Of a stretch of 64,000 nt of DNA, positions 49,671 to 58,332 are shown piece by piece. The translations under genes were made by a program, and so were the position numbers. Origin of the DNA: an uncultured Collinsella sp. (lineage in GTDB: Bacteria > Actinomycetota > Coriobacteriia > Coriobacteriales > Coriobacteriaceae); NCBI GenBank assembly GCA_900547125.1, contig URFU01000001.1, forward strand, positions 11,471-75,470, written 5' to 3'. Within the stretch, counting starts at the first letter, position 1. The number at the start of each line of letters is the position of its first letter. The notes beneath the pieces are model-generated. The model was given only the letters and a program-made list of their open reading frames with translations, was not told where the DNA came from and searched no databases.

Positions 49671-50696
49671 CTAGCTATTGAGTTTGTTAATGTCGTCGTC
49701 GGTGATGGCGCCTTCCTGGCTGGACGATTTGTCCTCGGAGGATGCGGTCTCATTGCCGGAATCGGAGGACTCGCTGCCGGAGGACGTGGTCTCACTGGAC
49801 TCAGAGTCGCCCGGCTGCACGATAGCGCCCGAAACCGTCTTAGTGGTGAGGTCGTAGGGCATCGTGCCATACCAGACAGAGTGGACCGCCTCGAGCGTAC
49901 CGTCGACCGTGATGTCGTCGAGGGCATCGCTCACAGCACGACACAGTTCGTCATTGGACGAGAGGCCCGCAACACCAAGCGTCGAGGGCGCCTCGAGCGA
50001 ACCGACATAGGAGACCTCGCTCATCAGGCGTGCAAGGTAGCCGCCGGCCGTGGAGTCGCAGATCACATAGTCGACCTCGCCGGACTCAAGCGCCTCAAAG
50101 CACTCGTTGATGTTGGAGTAGGTCTTTTGATTGGCGGTGATGCTCTGCTTAGCAAGCGCCTCCTGCGAGGCCGAGGACATTTGGACACCCAGAGTAGACG
50201 CGTTAAGGGTATCGGTGGAAACGCTTAGCGACCCACCATCGCTAGTTTTACCGAACACGGAAGTGGCATCGTACAGGCAGGTGCCGAGCGAGCTAATGTC
50301 CCCGTCCGTGGAGTTAATCTCGCCGATAAAGATATCGGCCTTTTTGTCGCCGAGCGCGGAATCTGCCGAAGACGCATCGACAAAGGCGACCTTAAGGCCC
50401 ATGCGGCTTGCGAGGGCGCGGGCGGCGTCAACCGCATACCCCGTGAGCTCGCCGTCGGCGTCCTGCATGGCCTGCGGCGCATCGGAAGTATCGAGGGCGA
50501 CCGTCAGGGTTCCGGAAGTGACCAGGGCATCGTCCGACACCGCCGGCGTGACGGTCTCGTACTCGATCTGGTCGATCGTGGGAGTCGTGAACGTAGACAG
50601 CGGGTTGAACGCGCATCCGCTCAGGCCCAAAACGGCGATGACCGCTGCGGTCCCAGCACCTAACCGAGCCGCGTGCATCAAGCTGCCCCTCACCAT
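49671..50696 (-). CDS. Family 3 extracellular solute-binding lipoprotein
   Basis: An ABC-transporter-type substrate-binding protein, 341 residues, anchored as a lipoprotein. The signal peptide ends in the lipobox LGLSGC (Cys28 if started at 50696). The mature part has GTLTVALDTSDAPQAMQD, GYAVDAARALASRMGLKVAFV and DYVICDSTAGGYLARL, typical of amino-acid binding proteins. A Ser/Glu-rich tail ends it. No permease or ATPase is adjacent. An in-frame ATG at 50678 is an alternative start; the frame open to 51077 reads through the leader and is rejected. Ligand unknown. Confidence 0.87.
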   Translation of the reverse strand: MVRGSLMHAARLGAGTAAVIAVLGLSGCAFNPLSTFTTPTIDQIEYETVTPAVSDDALVTSGTLTVALDTSDAPQAMQDADGELTGYAVDAARALASRMGLKVAFVDASSADSALGDKKADIFIGEINSTDGDISSLGTCLYDATSVFGKTSDGGSLSVSTDTLNASTLGVQMSSASQEALAKQSITANQKTYSNINECFEALESGEVDYVICDSTAGGYLARLMSEVSYVGSLEAPSTLGVAGLSSNDELCRAVSDALDDITVDGTLEAVHSVWYGTMPYDLTTKTVSGAIVQPGDSESSETTSSGSESSDSGNETASSEDKSSSQEGAITDDDINKLNS

Positions 50697-51056
50697 GTCC
50701 ACTACCCTGCCTTCTGTGTCGTATACAATCCGTGCGTTGCGCGGAATATCAGGTTGTTCCCACCAGCTGACCTGGTATTTGACCCCACACTTGCGCACCG
50801 GGGTGTTTGCTCGGGAGGCCGCAGCCACCTTCACGACTGACCCGCTCGCCCGCGAGGCGGTATTGCCCCAAAGAAAGTAGAACGGACGGTGCGGCTTACA
50901 TCTAGGACGCGCCATGATCGCGCCGCGCGCACGCGGTCGCTTACGTGGATCCCTTTGACCGCGTCTGTCTTGGACTAGGACGGGCATTTCGTCCGTCCGC
51001 AACCACAGCCTGGTAGGAACGAAGCGCATTATAGCTAAGTTCAAGCTAAAGTTTAA
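50697..51056 (-). promoter_or_regulatory. Strong promoter and long structured leader before the lipoprotein gene
   Basis: On the minus strand TTAAAC (51051-51056), a 17-base spacer and TATAAT (51028-51033) make a near-consensus promoter. Transcription would start near 51021, giving about 325 bases of leader. Hairpins there include ACGCGGTC/GACCGCGT (50931-50938 with 50957-50964) and GGACGG/CCGTCC-type arms at 50978-50998. It may be an attenuator, riboswitch or separate small RNA; I cannot name an Rfam family. Confidence 0.55.
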
Positions 51057-51177
51057 GGTTAGGGGCGTCATTCGCATCGCGAGTACAGATTTTGCGGGTC
51101 GGAGCGGACCATTCGTGCCCCTATGAAGCCCGGAGCTTCCCTACGGGGAGCTCCGGGGCACCCGTCTCAGGGTGCCG

Positions 51178-51394
51178 TGTGCAAAAAACGGCAAATATGA
51201 GTACTGTTACCAATTTAGTAGCAGCGTATTACCGCCTCACGAGCCCTTTTTGAGTTCCGCACAGCCTGCTTGGCGCCAAGATATTCCACATTCGTTTATT
51301 ATCTCTTCGCTGAATCCAGATTATCGGCCCAAGTTTCTTTGTTTTTGCTGTCACTAATCTAGTAACAGTACTCATATTTGCCGTTTTTTGCACA
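51178..51394. repeat. 217-bp MITE-like element with 33-bp terminal inverted repeats
   Basis: Arms at 51178-51210 and 51362-51394 are perfect inverted copies (core GGCAAATATGAGTACTGTTA), and imperfect pairing continues about 12 bases further in. The 151-base interior has no credible ORF. No clear target-site duplication is seen. Two hairpins just left of it (51129-51157 and 51158-51176) are separate. Together with the leader this fills 50697-51429. Confidence 0.78.
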
Positions 51395-51429
51395 GAGCAT
51401 ATAAACAGACCCCCTATAAAGCCATAGTT

Positions 51430-52542
51430 TTACGCTGGTTTGAGCCCAAAGCACGCTCGGAGCGTATTCAGCAGAGCATCTTGCCTCTTTCGACGAGCCT
51501 CTACGCGATTCTGATATCGCTTACCCATACGCTGGTGGATGCGCCATGCGAGTGCTTCCATCGCTTCCATGTCACAGAGCATTTCGTTGTTGACCGTCGC
51601 GACCTCGATTCCCATAGTAATCAAGCCCGTGTTGCGCTTTTCATCATGGATACGTCCCCTCCGAGAGGAATGGCCCAGCTCACCGTTGTATTCCAAGTCA
51701 AACCGGGCTGCTTCCTGAAAGGCATCGCAAACCGCATGCGGCATCCCCGAGATCGCCTGTGCACGGTCGTTGAACTCGATCTTGTAGTCGGTCTTAAAGG
51801 GACCACAGGCAAATCCGCCATAGGAAAACGGAAGCGAAAACATGGCAAGCATGATGCACTCCATGGGTGAACGCAGGTTTTCCGACAGATAGGGACACAG
51901 CCGCCGCAGCTGCTTGGCCGCGCTCCCCTTGCATGCCGCGAGGTAATCTACCAGGCAATCGGGTGTCAGCACGGACTCGACCTCAAAGTAACCGACATCT
52001 GGCGGCTGGTCTTTGTCCTTTGCCAATTTGTTCACGACAGGCGAGGTGTAGGGAGGCAGATACTTCCCGCGGTCACTCAGTGAAATCTTAGAGCACAGCT
52101 CCTGGGCCAGGGCAAATGCCTGGATGCAGCCGACCTCGCGCGCAACGGCTACGCAGAGGGCCTCGGGAGACAAGCTGTACACCCCCGGCTCCACCTCCAG
52201 AATCGAACCAACCGGCAGTCCTGCAGAACAAACGGACCAGCTTGCACTAGGCATGCGGCGACGCTGCTTCGCCGACCCCACCAGCAGGCACAGGTCCTCT
52301 TGAACCTCGCCACTCACGGCCCCGATCCTCACCAAATCGGGAAGATAGATGTCCTCGGCCGAGGGCGACGATGCGTGCAGCACACGGCGCGCTTCATCGG
52401 GATCGAGGTCTCTCCAACTGATGTAACCCATTTGTCGACGCTCGGCGCGCATCATGCGCAGTGCCGAGGCGCCAGTCAGGATTACGGAGGCCGCCAGTTG
52501 CTCGCTTGTCGGCTCGGTGCGTCGCGCAATCTTCACTGCCAC
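51430..52542 (-). CDS. Uncharacterised protein with possible DUF559/Vsr-like C-terminus
   Basis: I do not recognise the whole protein (370 residues). The frame is open to 52914, but upstream of 52553 it only shadows comF; a GTG at 52542 with TAGGGGTGG upstream is the probable start, 10 bases after comF. The C-terminal third has FDLEYNGELGHSS...DEKRNTGLITMGIEVATV, a pattern like DUF559/Vsr endonuclease-fold domains (acidic residue, His, Arg/Asp then a late hydrophobic strand). The N-terminal part (ISWRDLDPDEARRVL) may be an AbiEi-like winged helix. Function unknown. Confidence 0.7.
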   Translation of the reverse strand: MAVKIARRTEPTSEQLAASVILTGASALRMMRAERRQMGYISWRDLDPDEARRVLHASSPSAEDIYLPDLVRIGAVSGEVQEDLCLLVGSAKQRRRMPSASWSVCSAGLPVGSILEVEPGVYSLSPEALCVAVAREVGCIQAFALAQELCSKISLSDRGKYLPPYTSPVVNKLAKDKDQPPDVGYFEVESVLTPDCLVDYLAACKGSAAKQLRRLCPYLSENLRSPMECIMLAMFSLPFSYGGFACGPFKTDYKIEFNDRAQAISGMPHAVCDAFQEAARFDLEYNGELGHSSRRGRIHDEKRNTGLITMGIEVATVNNEMLCDMEAMEALAWRIHQRMGKRYQNRVEARRKRQDALLNTLRACFGLKPA

Positions 52543-52552
52543 AAAACCACCC

Positions 52553-53359
52553 CTACCAAACGCGTGCGATAGCGAGACCATCGACTGCCGCGGCGCCGGC
52601 ACGCTTGAGCTCCGCCGAGGCCGCTGCCATGGTCGCGCCCGTGGTAATGACATCATCGATGAGCAGCAGACGGCAGCCGCGCACATCCTCGACCGTCTCA
52701 TACATGCCCCGGGCATGTTCCCGGCGCTCATCGCGACCGAGCTCTCGCTGGTCACCGTGACCGTACTTAACGAGGGCGTCGAGCAGCGGAACACCCGACA
52801 GCTCGCAAAACGAGCGCGCGATTGCTTCCATGTGATCGAACCCACGCCGCCGAAACGCCGCCGCAGTCGCGGGCACAAACACCACCGCATCGGCACCGGA
52901 CAACACGCCGCCATAGCGATTGGGAGCTGCGACTTGAGCGTTTAAGGCGGTGTCATAGAGCAGCTCCGCCAGATACGAAGCCAGGCGTCGCTCGCCCGCG
53001 TCCTTGTACGCCTTAATGATGCGCGGCAGCGGATGCGCGTAGACGGCGCACGCCAAACAGCGATCGAGCGCCTCGGCCATTGCCGAGGACTCCCCCTCGA
53101 CCGAGCACTCGGTGCACAGCAAATCCCCATACGGAGCACCACACCGGGTGCAGCTATGGCACGGGTCGATGAGCGCGAGCGAGGCCAGACAATCCTGGCA
53201 AATCAGTGCACCGGCGCGTTCGCAGCCGGCACAGCGCGTGGGCGACAACGCCTCAAGCGCCTCGTATGTCGCGCGCTCGGCAAGCGGTAGCAATTCGTCC
53301 GCAAACGGTAGGACTCCTGCGCCCCGCAAGCGAGTCAATACGTTCAGATGTCTCTTCAT
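52553..53359 (-). CDS. comF: ComF-family phosphoribosyltransferase-like protein
   Basis: ComF proteins are linked to DNA uptake or amidophosphoribosyl-like chemistry. The 268-residue protein has an N-terminal zinc finger with CAGCERAGALICQDC and CHSCTRCGAPYGDLLCTEC, and a C-terminal phosphoribosyltransferase domain with the PRPP loop LLLIDDVITTGATM. AGGGAGGG precedes the ATG at 53359, which I chose over 53380. It lies between ricT and the uncharacterised gene on the minus strand. Confidence 0.92.
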   Translation of the reverse strand: MKRHLNVLTRLRGAGVLPFADELLPLAERATYEALEALSPTRCAGCERAGALICQDCLASLALIDPCHSCTRCGAPYGDLLCTECSVEGESSAMAEALDRCLACAVYAHPLPRIIKAYKDAGERRLASYLAELLYDTALNAQVAAPNRYGGVLSGADAVVFVPATAAAFRRRGFDHMEAIARSFCELSGVPLLDALVKYGHGDQRELGRDERREHARGMYETVEDVRGCRLLLIDDVITTGATMAAASAELKRAGAAAVDGLAIARVW

Positions 53360-53460
53360 GACACAACCCTCCCTACGCAAAGGCGAAGGGAGGGTTGTCG
53401 GTGTAGAGCCATGATACCCAGAGGTGCTGGGGTCAGGCGGGTTACATCCGCTTACGGACG

Positions 53461-55155
53461 TTATTCGCCGGCAGGCGGTTGCGGTGCGGACGAGGTGTGG
53501 GTCGAGCCTTCACCACCGTCCTGGCGCGGCTTGCGGGAGCGACGGCGACGGCGGCGCTTTTGACCCTGGTCGGTCGAGCCCTCGCCACCGCGATCCTCAC
53601 GCGGTTCGCGCTCGTCGCGAGTACCGCCGCGCGAAGCCTTGGCGGCAGCTCCTCCACCATCGCCGGGGCGACGGCGCGTGACCTTGACTTCTTCATCCGA
53701 AACCTGATCGGCCACAGAAGGAACCGAGGGCTTCTGCTGCGTGCCCGAGGAATGGCGACGGCGCGGACGCGGCGCGCGCTCCTCCTCGCCACGCGGCTTG
53801 CCGCCCTTGTCGGCAGGCGCGTCGGAGGCCGAGGCGCCCTTGGGAGCGGCACCGGCCTCGCGAGCAGCTGCGGCGCGGAAGGCGTCCTCGCGCTCCTCGC
53901 TCGACAGGTGACGGCGACGACGGCGCGTGGGGTTCATGCCACCGCCACGGTTTTGCAGCTGGGGCTGCTGAGCCTCGCGCTCGCGGGAAGCGTTCTTACC
54001 CGCGGCCTCGCCATTGTCGACGGACGCCGCGCGCTTGCGGCGGCGACGACCACCGGCTGCCTCCTCGGCCTCGGGTGCCTCGGTCTTGCCGCGGCCCTTT
54101 CCGCGGCCACGGCCCTCGGCCTGGCCCTGAGCGGCGCGAGCATCGGATTCGGCATCGCGACGGCGGCGCTTGGACATCGACGTGCCGGCCAGACGGTCGG
54201 CACTCGACAGGCCATCGCCCACGTCGACGCCGTTCTCGCGATCGAGCTCCATGAGCGCCAGGCGCATCTCGGGCGACTCGATGCGTTCGAGCACATCGCG
54301 CGTCACGCAGTCGGGGCGGCAGTTGCAGCCCTGCTCGGCGGCCTTCTTTTTGCAGCCCTCCGAGCACGTCATATCGGCCAGGTTGACCTTAAAGACTTTG
54401 CCGTTCTCCAGGCGCAGCACCAGCTGCTCACGCGGCGTATCATATTCCTGAATACGCGCCTTGCCAAGCGGCGTATCGATGAGCGTCTTCTTTTTGGGCG
54501 CGCGGCTCTTAAAGTCCTTGTACGCCTCGAACTCATAGCGCAGGCAGCACATCAGGCGGCCGCATACGCCGCTGATCTTGGACGAGTTGAGCGGCAGGTC
54601 TTGCTCTTTTGCCATGCGAATCGAGACGGGCTCAAACTGTCCGCCAAAGCGTGTGCAGCAGAGCTCCTGTCCGCACTGGGCATAGCCGCCCACCAGGCGG
54701 GTCTCGTCGCGCACGCCAATCTGGCGCATGTCGACGCGAATGTGCAGCGTCGAGGACAGATCCTTGACGAGCTGACGAAAATCGACGCGCTCCTCGGCCG
54801 CAAAGTAGAACACGGCCTTCTCGCCGCCAAACAGGTACTCGACGCCGACCGGCTTCATCTCGAGGTCGAGCTCTTTGACCAGACGGCGGAAATCGACCAT
54901 CGCCTCGTCGCCCTGGATGGCCAGGTCGTCGGCAAGCTGCAGGTCGATGTCGCTCGCCACGCGCAGCACGGGCTTGAGCGGCTGGCCGATCTCGTCTTGC
55001 GGCACCTCGAAGGGATCGGCCGTGACCAGGCCGATCTCGGTTCCGCGCTCGGTGGAGCAGATAGCGTAATCTGCCTCGAGGATATCCAGATCCTGCGGGT
55101 CGAACCACAGGTCGCGCGAGGCGTAGGTAAACTTAACGGGTACGACTAACGGCAT
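53461..55155 (-). CDS. ricT: RicT/YaaT (PSP1-domain) protein with long disordered tail
   Basis: RicT joins RicA and RicF in an Fe-S complex that steers RNase Y processing. The 564-residue protein has the PSP1 domain in its first 275 residues with CGQELCCTRF and GVCGRLMCCLRYE, the Cys pattern expected for Fe-S ligation, plus an added Cys cluster CSEGCKKKAAEQGCNCRPDC. The rest (about 330-564) is a low-complexity Arg/Ala/Glu/Gly tail (RRRR blocks), about twice the length of Bacillus YaaT. The ATG overlaps the end of holB by 10 bases, as in many genomes (tmk-holB-ricT). Confidence 0.93.
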   Translation of the reverse strand: MPLVVPVKFTYASRDLWFDPQDLDILEADYAICSTERGTEIGLVTADPFEVPQDEIGQPLKPVLRVASDIDLQLADDLAIQGDEAMVDFRRLVKELDLEMKPVGVEYLFGGEKAVFYFAAEERVDFRQLVKDLSSTLHIRVDMRQIGVRDETRLVGGYAQCGQELCCTRFGGQFEPVSIRMAKEQDLPLNSSKISGVCGRLMCCLRYEFEAYKDFKSRAPKKKTLIDTPLGKARIQEYDTPREQLVLRLENGKVFKVNLADMTCSEGCKKKAAEQGCNCRPDCVTRDVLERIESPEMRLALMELDRENGVDVGDGLSSADRLAGTSMSKRRRRDAESDARAAQGQAEGRGRGKGRGKTEAPEAEEAAGGRRRRKRAASVDNGEAAGKNASREREAQQPQLQNRGGGMNPTRRRRRHLSSEEREDAFRAAAAREAGAAPKGASASDAPADKGGKPRGEEERAPRPRRRHSSGTQQKPSVPSVADQVSDEEVKVTRRRPGDGGGAAAKASRGGTRDEREPREDRGGEGSTDQGQKRRRRRRSRKPRQDGGEGSTHTSSAPQPPAGE

Positions 55156-56273
55156 TTCAGTGCCTTCCTGATATCGAACAGCATGACCTCGATGGCCAGC
55201 TGGGGAGTAACGTTTCTGGCGATGTTGCGCTCGGCGGTCGCGACTGCCTCGAGCGCCCGGGTGGCACCCGCAACATTCGTCGCGGCGGCAAGCCGCCCGA
55301 TCGTGTCGCGCACGTCTTCGTTCACTACGTCGGCTGCCTCGTCCTGAAGCGTCAGCAGCACGTCGCGCATGAGCGTCCGCGCACTCGCCAGCGCTTCCAT
55401 GATACCCGAACGCTCGCGCGCGTTGAGTTCGCGCTTGTTGCGGTCCTCAAGCTGCTTCAATGCTCCACGCGACAGGTAGTCGGCGTTTTGCTCGAGCACC
55501 TTTTCCTGTGTGGACTTGACCTCGGCGAGCGGCGCCTTAACGGCGACGATGAGCGACTTGGCGCGGCTGAGCACATCAGCCTCGTCGGCAGCGATGAGCG
55601 AATCGATGGCGCGGACCATCTGGCGGCGAGCATCCTGGCGCTCGGCGCTCTTAAGGAACTCGATGCCGCGCGTGGGACTCCCCGCCACGGCGACCGCCAT
55701 GCAGCAGCGTGCGAGATCCTGACCCGTCGCGCGACTCACGGCCTGCGCGGCAACGGCGGGCGACACCAGCCGAAACGGCACGCACTGGCAGCGGCTCACG
55801 ATGGTAGGCAGCATCACGTCTGCCGAGGTGCCCAGCAAGATGAACATAACGCCCTCGGGCGGCTCCTCGAGTGTCTTGAGCAGTGCGTTGGCGGTGTTAG
55901 CACGCAGCTGCTCGGCACGGTCGATGATGTAGACCTTGGCCTTGGCACGGATGGGCGCCAGCGGCACGTCATCGAGCAGCTCGCGGGTCTGGGCAATGAG
56001 GTAGCCCGTGGCGCTCACGGGCGTGTAATAGTGCACGTCGGGATGCGTATGCCGAGCAACGCGTACGCAGCTGTCGCATGCTCCGCAGCCGTCCTGCTCG
56101 CACAGGAAGGCCTGGGCGAGCGCCCATGCGGCATCGAGCTTGCCGGCACCGGGAGCGCCCAAAAACAGGTAGGCGTGCGATGCGCGGCCGCTGGCGACGG
56201 CGTTGGTCAAAAAATCGCGCACGCGCTGTTGGGTGTCGAGCTTGGCCAGCAGGCTTGTCTGAGCGGGGGCCAT
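55146..56273 (-). CDS. holB: DNA polymerase III subunit delta'
   Basis: Clamp-loader subunit of the replicase. The 375-residue protein has the delta'-type AAA fold (HAYLFLGAPGAGKLDAA, residues 34-50), a zinc module CEQDGCGACDSC, the Walker-B-like VYIIDRAEQL, NALLKTLEEPPEG and the arginine-finger region TIVSRCQ. AAGGAGG precedes the ATG at 56273; its first base overlaps the tmk stop area, so tmk-holB-ricT are coupled. Confidence 0.93.
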   Translation of the reverse strand: MAPAQTSLLAKLDTQQRVRDFLTNAVASGRASHAYLFLGAPGAGKLDAAWALAQAFLCEQDGCGACDSCVRVARHTHPDVHYYTPVSATGYLIAQTRELLDDVPLAPIRAKAKVYIIDRAEQLRANTANALLKTLEEPPEGVMFILLGTSADVMLPTIVSRCQCVPFRLVSPAVAAQAVSRATGQDLARCCMAVAVAGSPTRGIEFLKSAERQDARRQMVRAIDSLIAADEADVLSRAKSLIVAVKAPLAEVKSTQEKVLEQNADYLSRGALKQLEDRNKRELNARERSGIMEALASARTLMRDVLLTLQDEAADVVNEDVRDTIGRLAAATNVAGATRALEAVATAERNIARNVTPQLAIEVMLFDIRKALKCR

Positions 56274-56274
56274 G

Positions 56275-56958
56275 TTACTCGGCCTCCTTAGCAAGCGCGC
56301 CGACGACGGCGTCTTGCGGAATGTCGAGACCGTACGCGCGAATCTGCTCGACCGTCTTCTCGAAGACTTCCTCGATGGTCGCGGTAGCGTCGATGAGCTT
56401 TACGCGGGCGGGTTCCTCGGCAGCAATGGCGCAAAAGCCCTGGTAGACACGCTCTTGGAATGCCACTCCCTTCGCCTCCATGCGGTCCGCCGCGCCACGG
56501 GCTGCCATGCGCAGCGCCGCCTGCTCGGGTGTGATGTGGTAGACGAGCGTGAGCGCCGGATGCGTACCGGCGACAGCCAGGTTGTTGGCATCGCGTACCA
56601 TCTGACGGTCGAGGCCATCGGCAAACGCCTGGTAGCAGGTCGTGGAATCGTAGAAGCGATCGCACAGGACTACCTCGCCGGCCGCGAGGGCGGGAGCTAT
56701 GACCTCGTGCACCAACTGGGCGCGCGCCGCCTCGTAGAGCAGCAACTCGCAGGTGTCTCCCATCGCCGTATTGGCGGGGTCGAGCAGCAGAGCACGGATC
56801 TTTTCGCTGATGGCGGTGCCGCCCGGCTCGCGCAGGCTCACAACCTGGTAGCCAGCGAGTTCGAGCGCGCGGGCAAGCAGACGCGCCTGCGTGGACTTGC
56901 CGGCACCATCGACGCCCTCGAGCGTGATAAAGCTATGTTGAGCGGGCTCAAAAGCCAT
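56275..56958 (-). CDS. tmk: Thymidylate kinase
   Basis: Phosphorylates dTMP to dTDP. The 227-residue protein has the P-loop EGVDGAGKSTQARLL, the DR motif LCDRFYDST, and LREPGGTAISEKIR, all typical of bacterial Tmk. AGGAAGGGG precedes the ATG. It heads the tmk-holB-ricT-comF group on the minus strand. Confidence 0.95.
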   Translation of the reverse strand: MAFEPAQHSFITLEGVDGAGKSTQARLLARALELAGYQVVSLREPGGTAISEKIRALLLDPANTAMGDTCELLLYEAARAQLVHEVIAPALAAGEVVLCDRFYDSTTCYQAFADGLDRQMVRDANNLAVAGTHPALTLVYHITPEQAALRMAARGAADRMEAKGVAFQERVYQGFCAIAAEEPARVKLIDATATIEEVFEKTVEQIRAYGLDIPQDAVVGALAKEAE

Positions 56959-57060
56959 GAGCGCAGCCCCTTCCTACAAGGCGCGTAAATGCAGATATAC
57001 CAACCAAGCCATGATACCCCAGTGCTCGGCGCGTCCCCAATGGCTAAAGGTGTCTTTCCA

Positions 57061-57129
57061 AAGTTGCGGTGAAATAGGGACTGATTGAAGCTCTGAGACC
57101 GCCAAACAGTCCCTATTTCACCGCAACTT
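57061..57129. repeat. Intergenic palindrome family B, copy 2
   Basis: Perfect 22-bp inverted arms at 57061-57082 and 57108-57129 (core TTGCGGTGAAATAGGGA) with a 25-base loop. Best preserved copy of the family. Confidence 0.9.
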
Positions 57130-57197
57130 ATGATGGGGACTTTTGGACGCTGGGTATAATCGTCGTATTGATTTGAAATGTGGCGAAAGGAGTGGCA

Positions 57198-58181
57198 ATG
57201 TCTCGGTATTGCGCCTCGTGCGGCAAGCTTCTTGCAGATGATGCCAAGTTCTGCACCTCGTGCGGTGCACCCGTTGAGCAGACAACCGCAAGCAATGGCC
57301 AACCCACGTTTGAGAAGACCGGCTCCCTCGATACGCCGCAAGCTAAGCCGGACGACCCCCTCGCCTATCGCCCCGACCCCGCCGCCGGCCCTGCAGCGGT
57401 CGAAACGACGCAGCGCATACCCGTCGCGGACACCCCGCCCCAACAGCAACCGGCGTCTACATACGCGTCTGGTTCACCGCAGGCCCCCGCCGCAAAAAAG
57501 AGCGCTACCAGGGCGCTTGTCGCCGTTATCGTTGTGCTGTTGGCAATCATCATCGCCTTGGTCATCTTTTTTGTGATCAAGCCGTTCGACAACTCCGCTA
57601 CGCAGACGACTGCCGAGGTAGCTAAGCTGCACCATGACGTCGACGACGATGATCTAAAGCCTCTCGGCAATCCCAACAGCCTGTACGACGATGATGACGA
57701 TGACGACGAGGATGGCGGCGAAGCAAGCCTCTCCGAACAGAACCTCTACCGTCGCCTGAGTGAATACTACGACCTGCTGGAAGATCTCGATAGCCAGGTC
57801 CGTGCCTGCGCAGAGACGTTTAATGGCAGCTATCTGGAAGAGGATCGTACCACCCGTCAAAATCTCGCTGACGTCGCCGAGCGCACGGAGGACACCATCG
57901 AGCAGTATTACGACATCGTCGAGGACCTGGACGTCCCGACGAGCTCCAAGAACTACAGCTCCTGGAAAGACATCGTTGCCCTGTATGACGACCTGGACCA
58001 CCGCATTGACGCGATCTGCGATGCCTGGGAGATCAGCCTGAAGTACGCAAAGCCCGCGGACCACAAGAATGAGATCGTGGCGCCGCTGTCACGCGACAAC
58101 GTGGCGGGCACCAATGACAATAAGTACCGCCTAGACTTTGAGGACCGTTATCCCGGCGCCAAGCCCGTCGAGGTGAACTAA
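57198..58181 (+). CDS. Zinc-ribbon membrane protein with acidic extracytoplasmic domain
   Basis: The 327-residue protein starts with a zinc ribbon (CASCGKLLADDAKFCTSCG, Cys at residues 5, 8, 22 and 25 or so), then a Pro/Gln-rich linker, one membrane helix (about 107-127, LVAVIVVLLAIIIALVIFFV) and an extracytoplasmic region with a run of Asp (DDDDDDDE) and helical segments (NLYRRLSEYYDLLEDLDS). No enzyme motif is seen. AAAGGAG precedes the ATG at 57198. Family B palindromes lie on both sides, at 57061 and 58199. Function unknown. Confidence 0.8.
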   Translation: MSRYCASCGKLLADDAKFCTSCGAPVEQTTASNGQPTFEKTGSLDTPQAKPDDPLAYRPDPAAGPAAVETTQRIPVADTPPQQQPASTYASGSPQAPAAKKSATRALVAVIVVLLAIIIALVIFFVIKPFDNSATQTTAEVAKLHHDVDDDDLKPLGNPNSLYDDDDDDDEDGGEASLSEQNLYRRLSEYYDLLEDLDSQVRACAETFNGSYLEEDRTTRQNLADVAERTEDTIEQYYDIVEDLDVPTSSKNYSSWKDIVALYDDLDHRIDAICDAWEISLKYAKPADHKNEIVAPLSRDNVAGTNDNKYRLDFEDRYPGAKPVEVN

Positions 58182-58198
58182 TCCCAACAACTGATCAA

Positions 58199-58268
58199 AA
58201 CTTGCGGTGAAATAGGGATTAGTTAGGACTTTTGCCAGCAAAAACAGTCCCTATTTCACCGCAACTTA
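58199..58268. repeat. Intergenic palindrome family B, copy 3
   Basis: Arms CTTGCGGTGAAATAGGGA and TCCCTATTTCACCGCAACTT with a loop of about 28 bases; nearly perfect. It begins 17 bases after the zinc-ribbon gene. Confidence 0.88.
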
Positions 58269-58273
58269 GAAGT

Positions 58274-58311
58274 GGGGCCGGGCTCGCATTTGCATTTGCG
58301 CGCCCGGCCCC
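58274..58311. terminator. GC-rich hairpin between convergent genes
   Basis: Perfect 10-bp stem GGGGCCGGGC/GCCCGGCCCC with an 18-base loop, between the zinc-ribbon gene and topA. No T tract follows on either strand, so its efficiency is uncertain. Confidence 0.55.
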
Positions 58312-58332
58312 GCCGTGTCTATATGTGCTCGG

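Noticed and set aside
50740..50800. Resemblance of part of the lipoprotein leader (TACCAGGTCAG) to SRP RNA
   Set aside because: Only a short string matches; the GGAA tetraloop and asymmetric loop of SRP RNA domain IV are absent.
50697..51077. An extended N-terminus of the solute-binding protein (frame open to 51077)
   Set aside because: A lipoprotein signal peptide starts at 50696, and the extension lies over a strong promoter and hairpins.
52543..52914. Upstream part of the frame 51430-52914 as coding
   Set aside because: It lies opposite-frame within comF on the same strand and its translation is Arg/Ser/Cys-rich shadow sequence.
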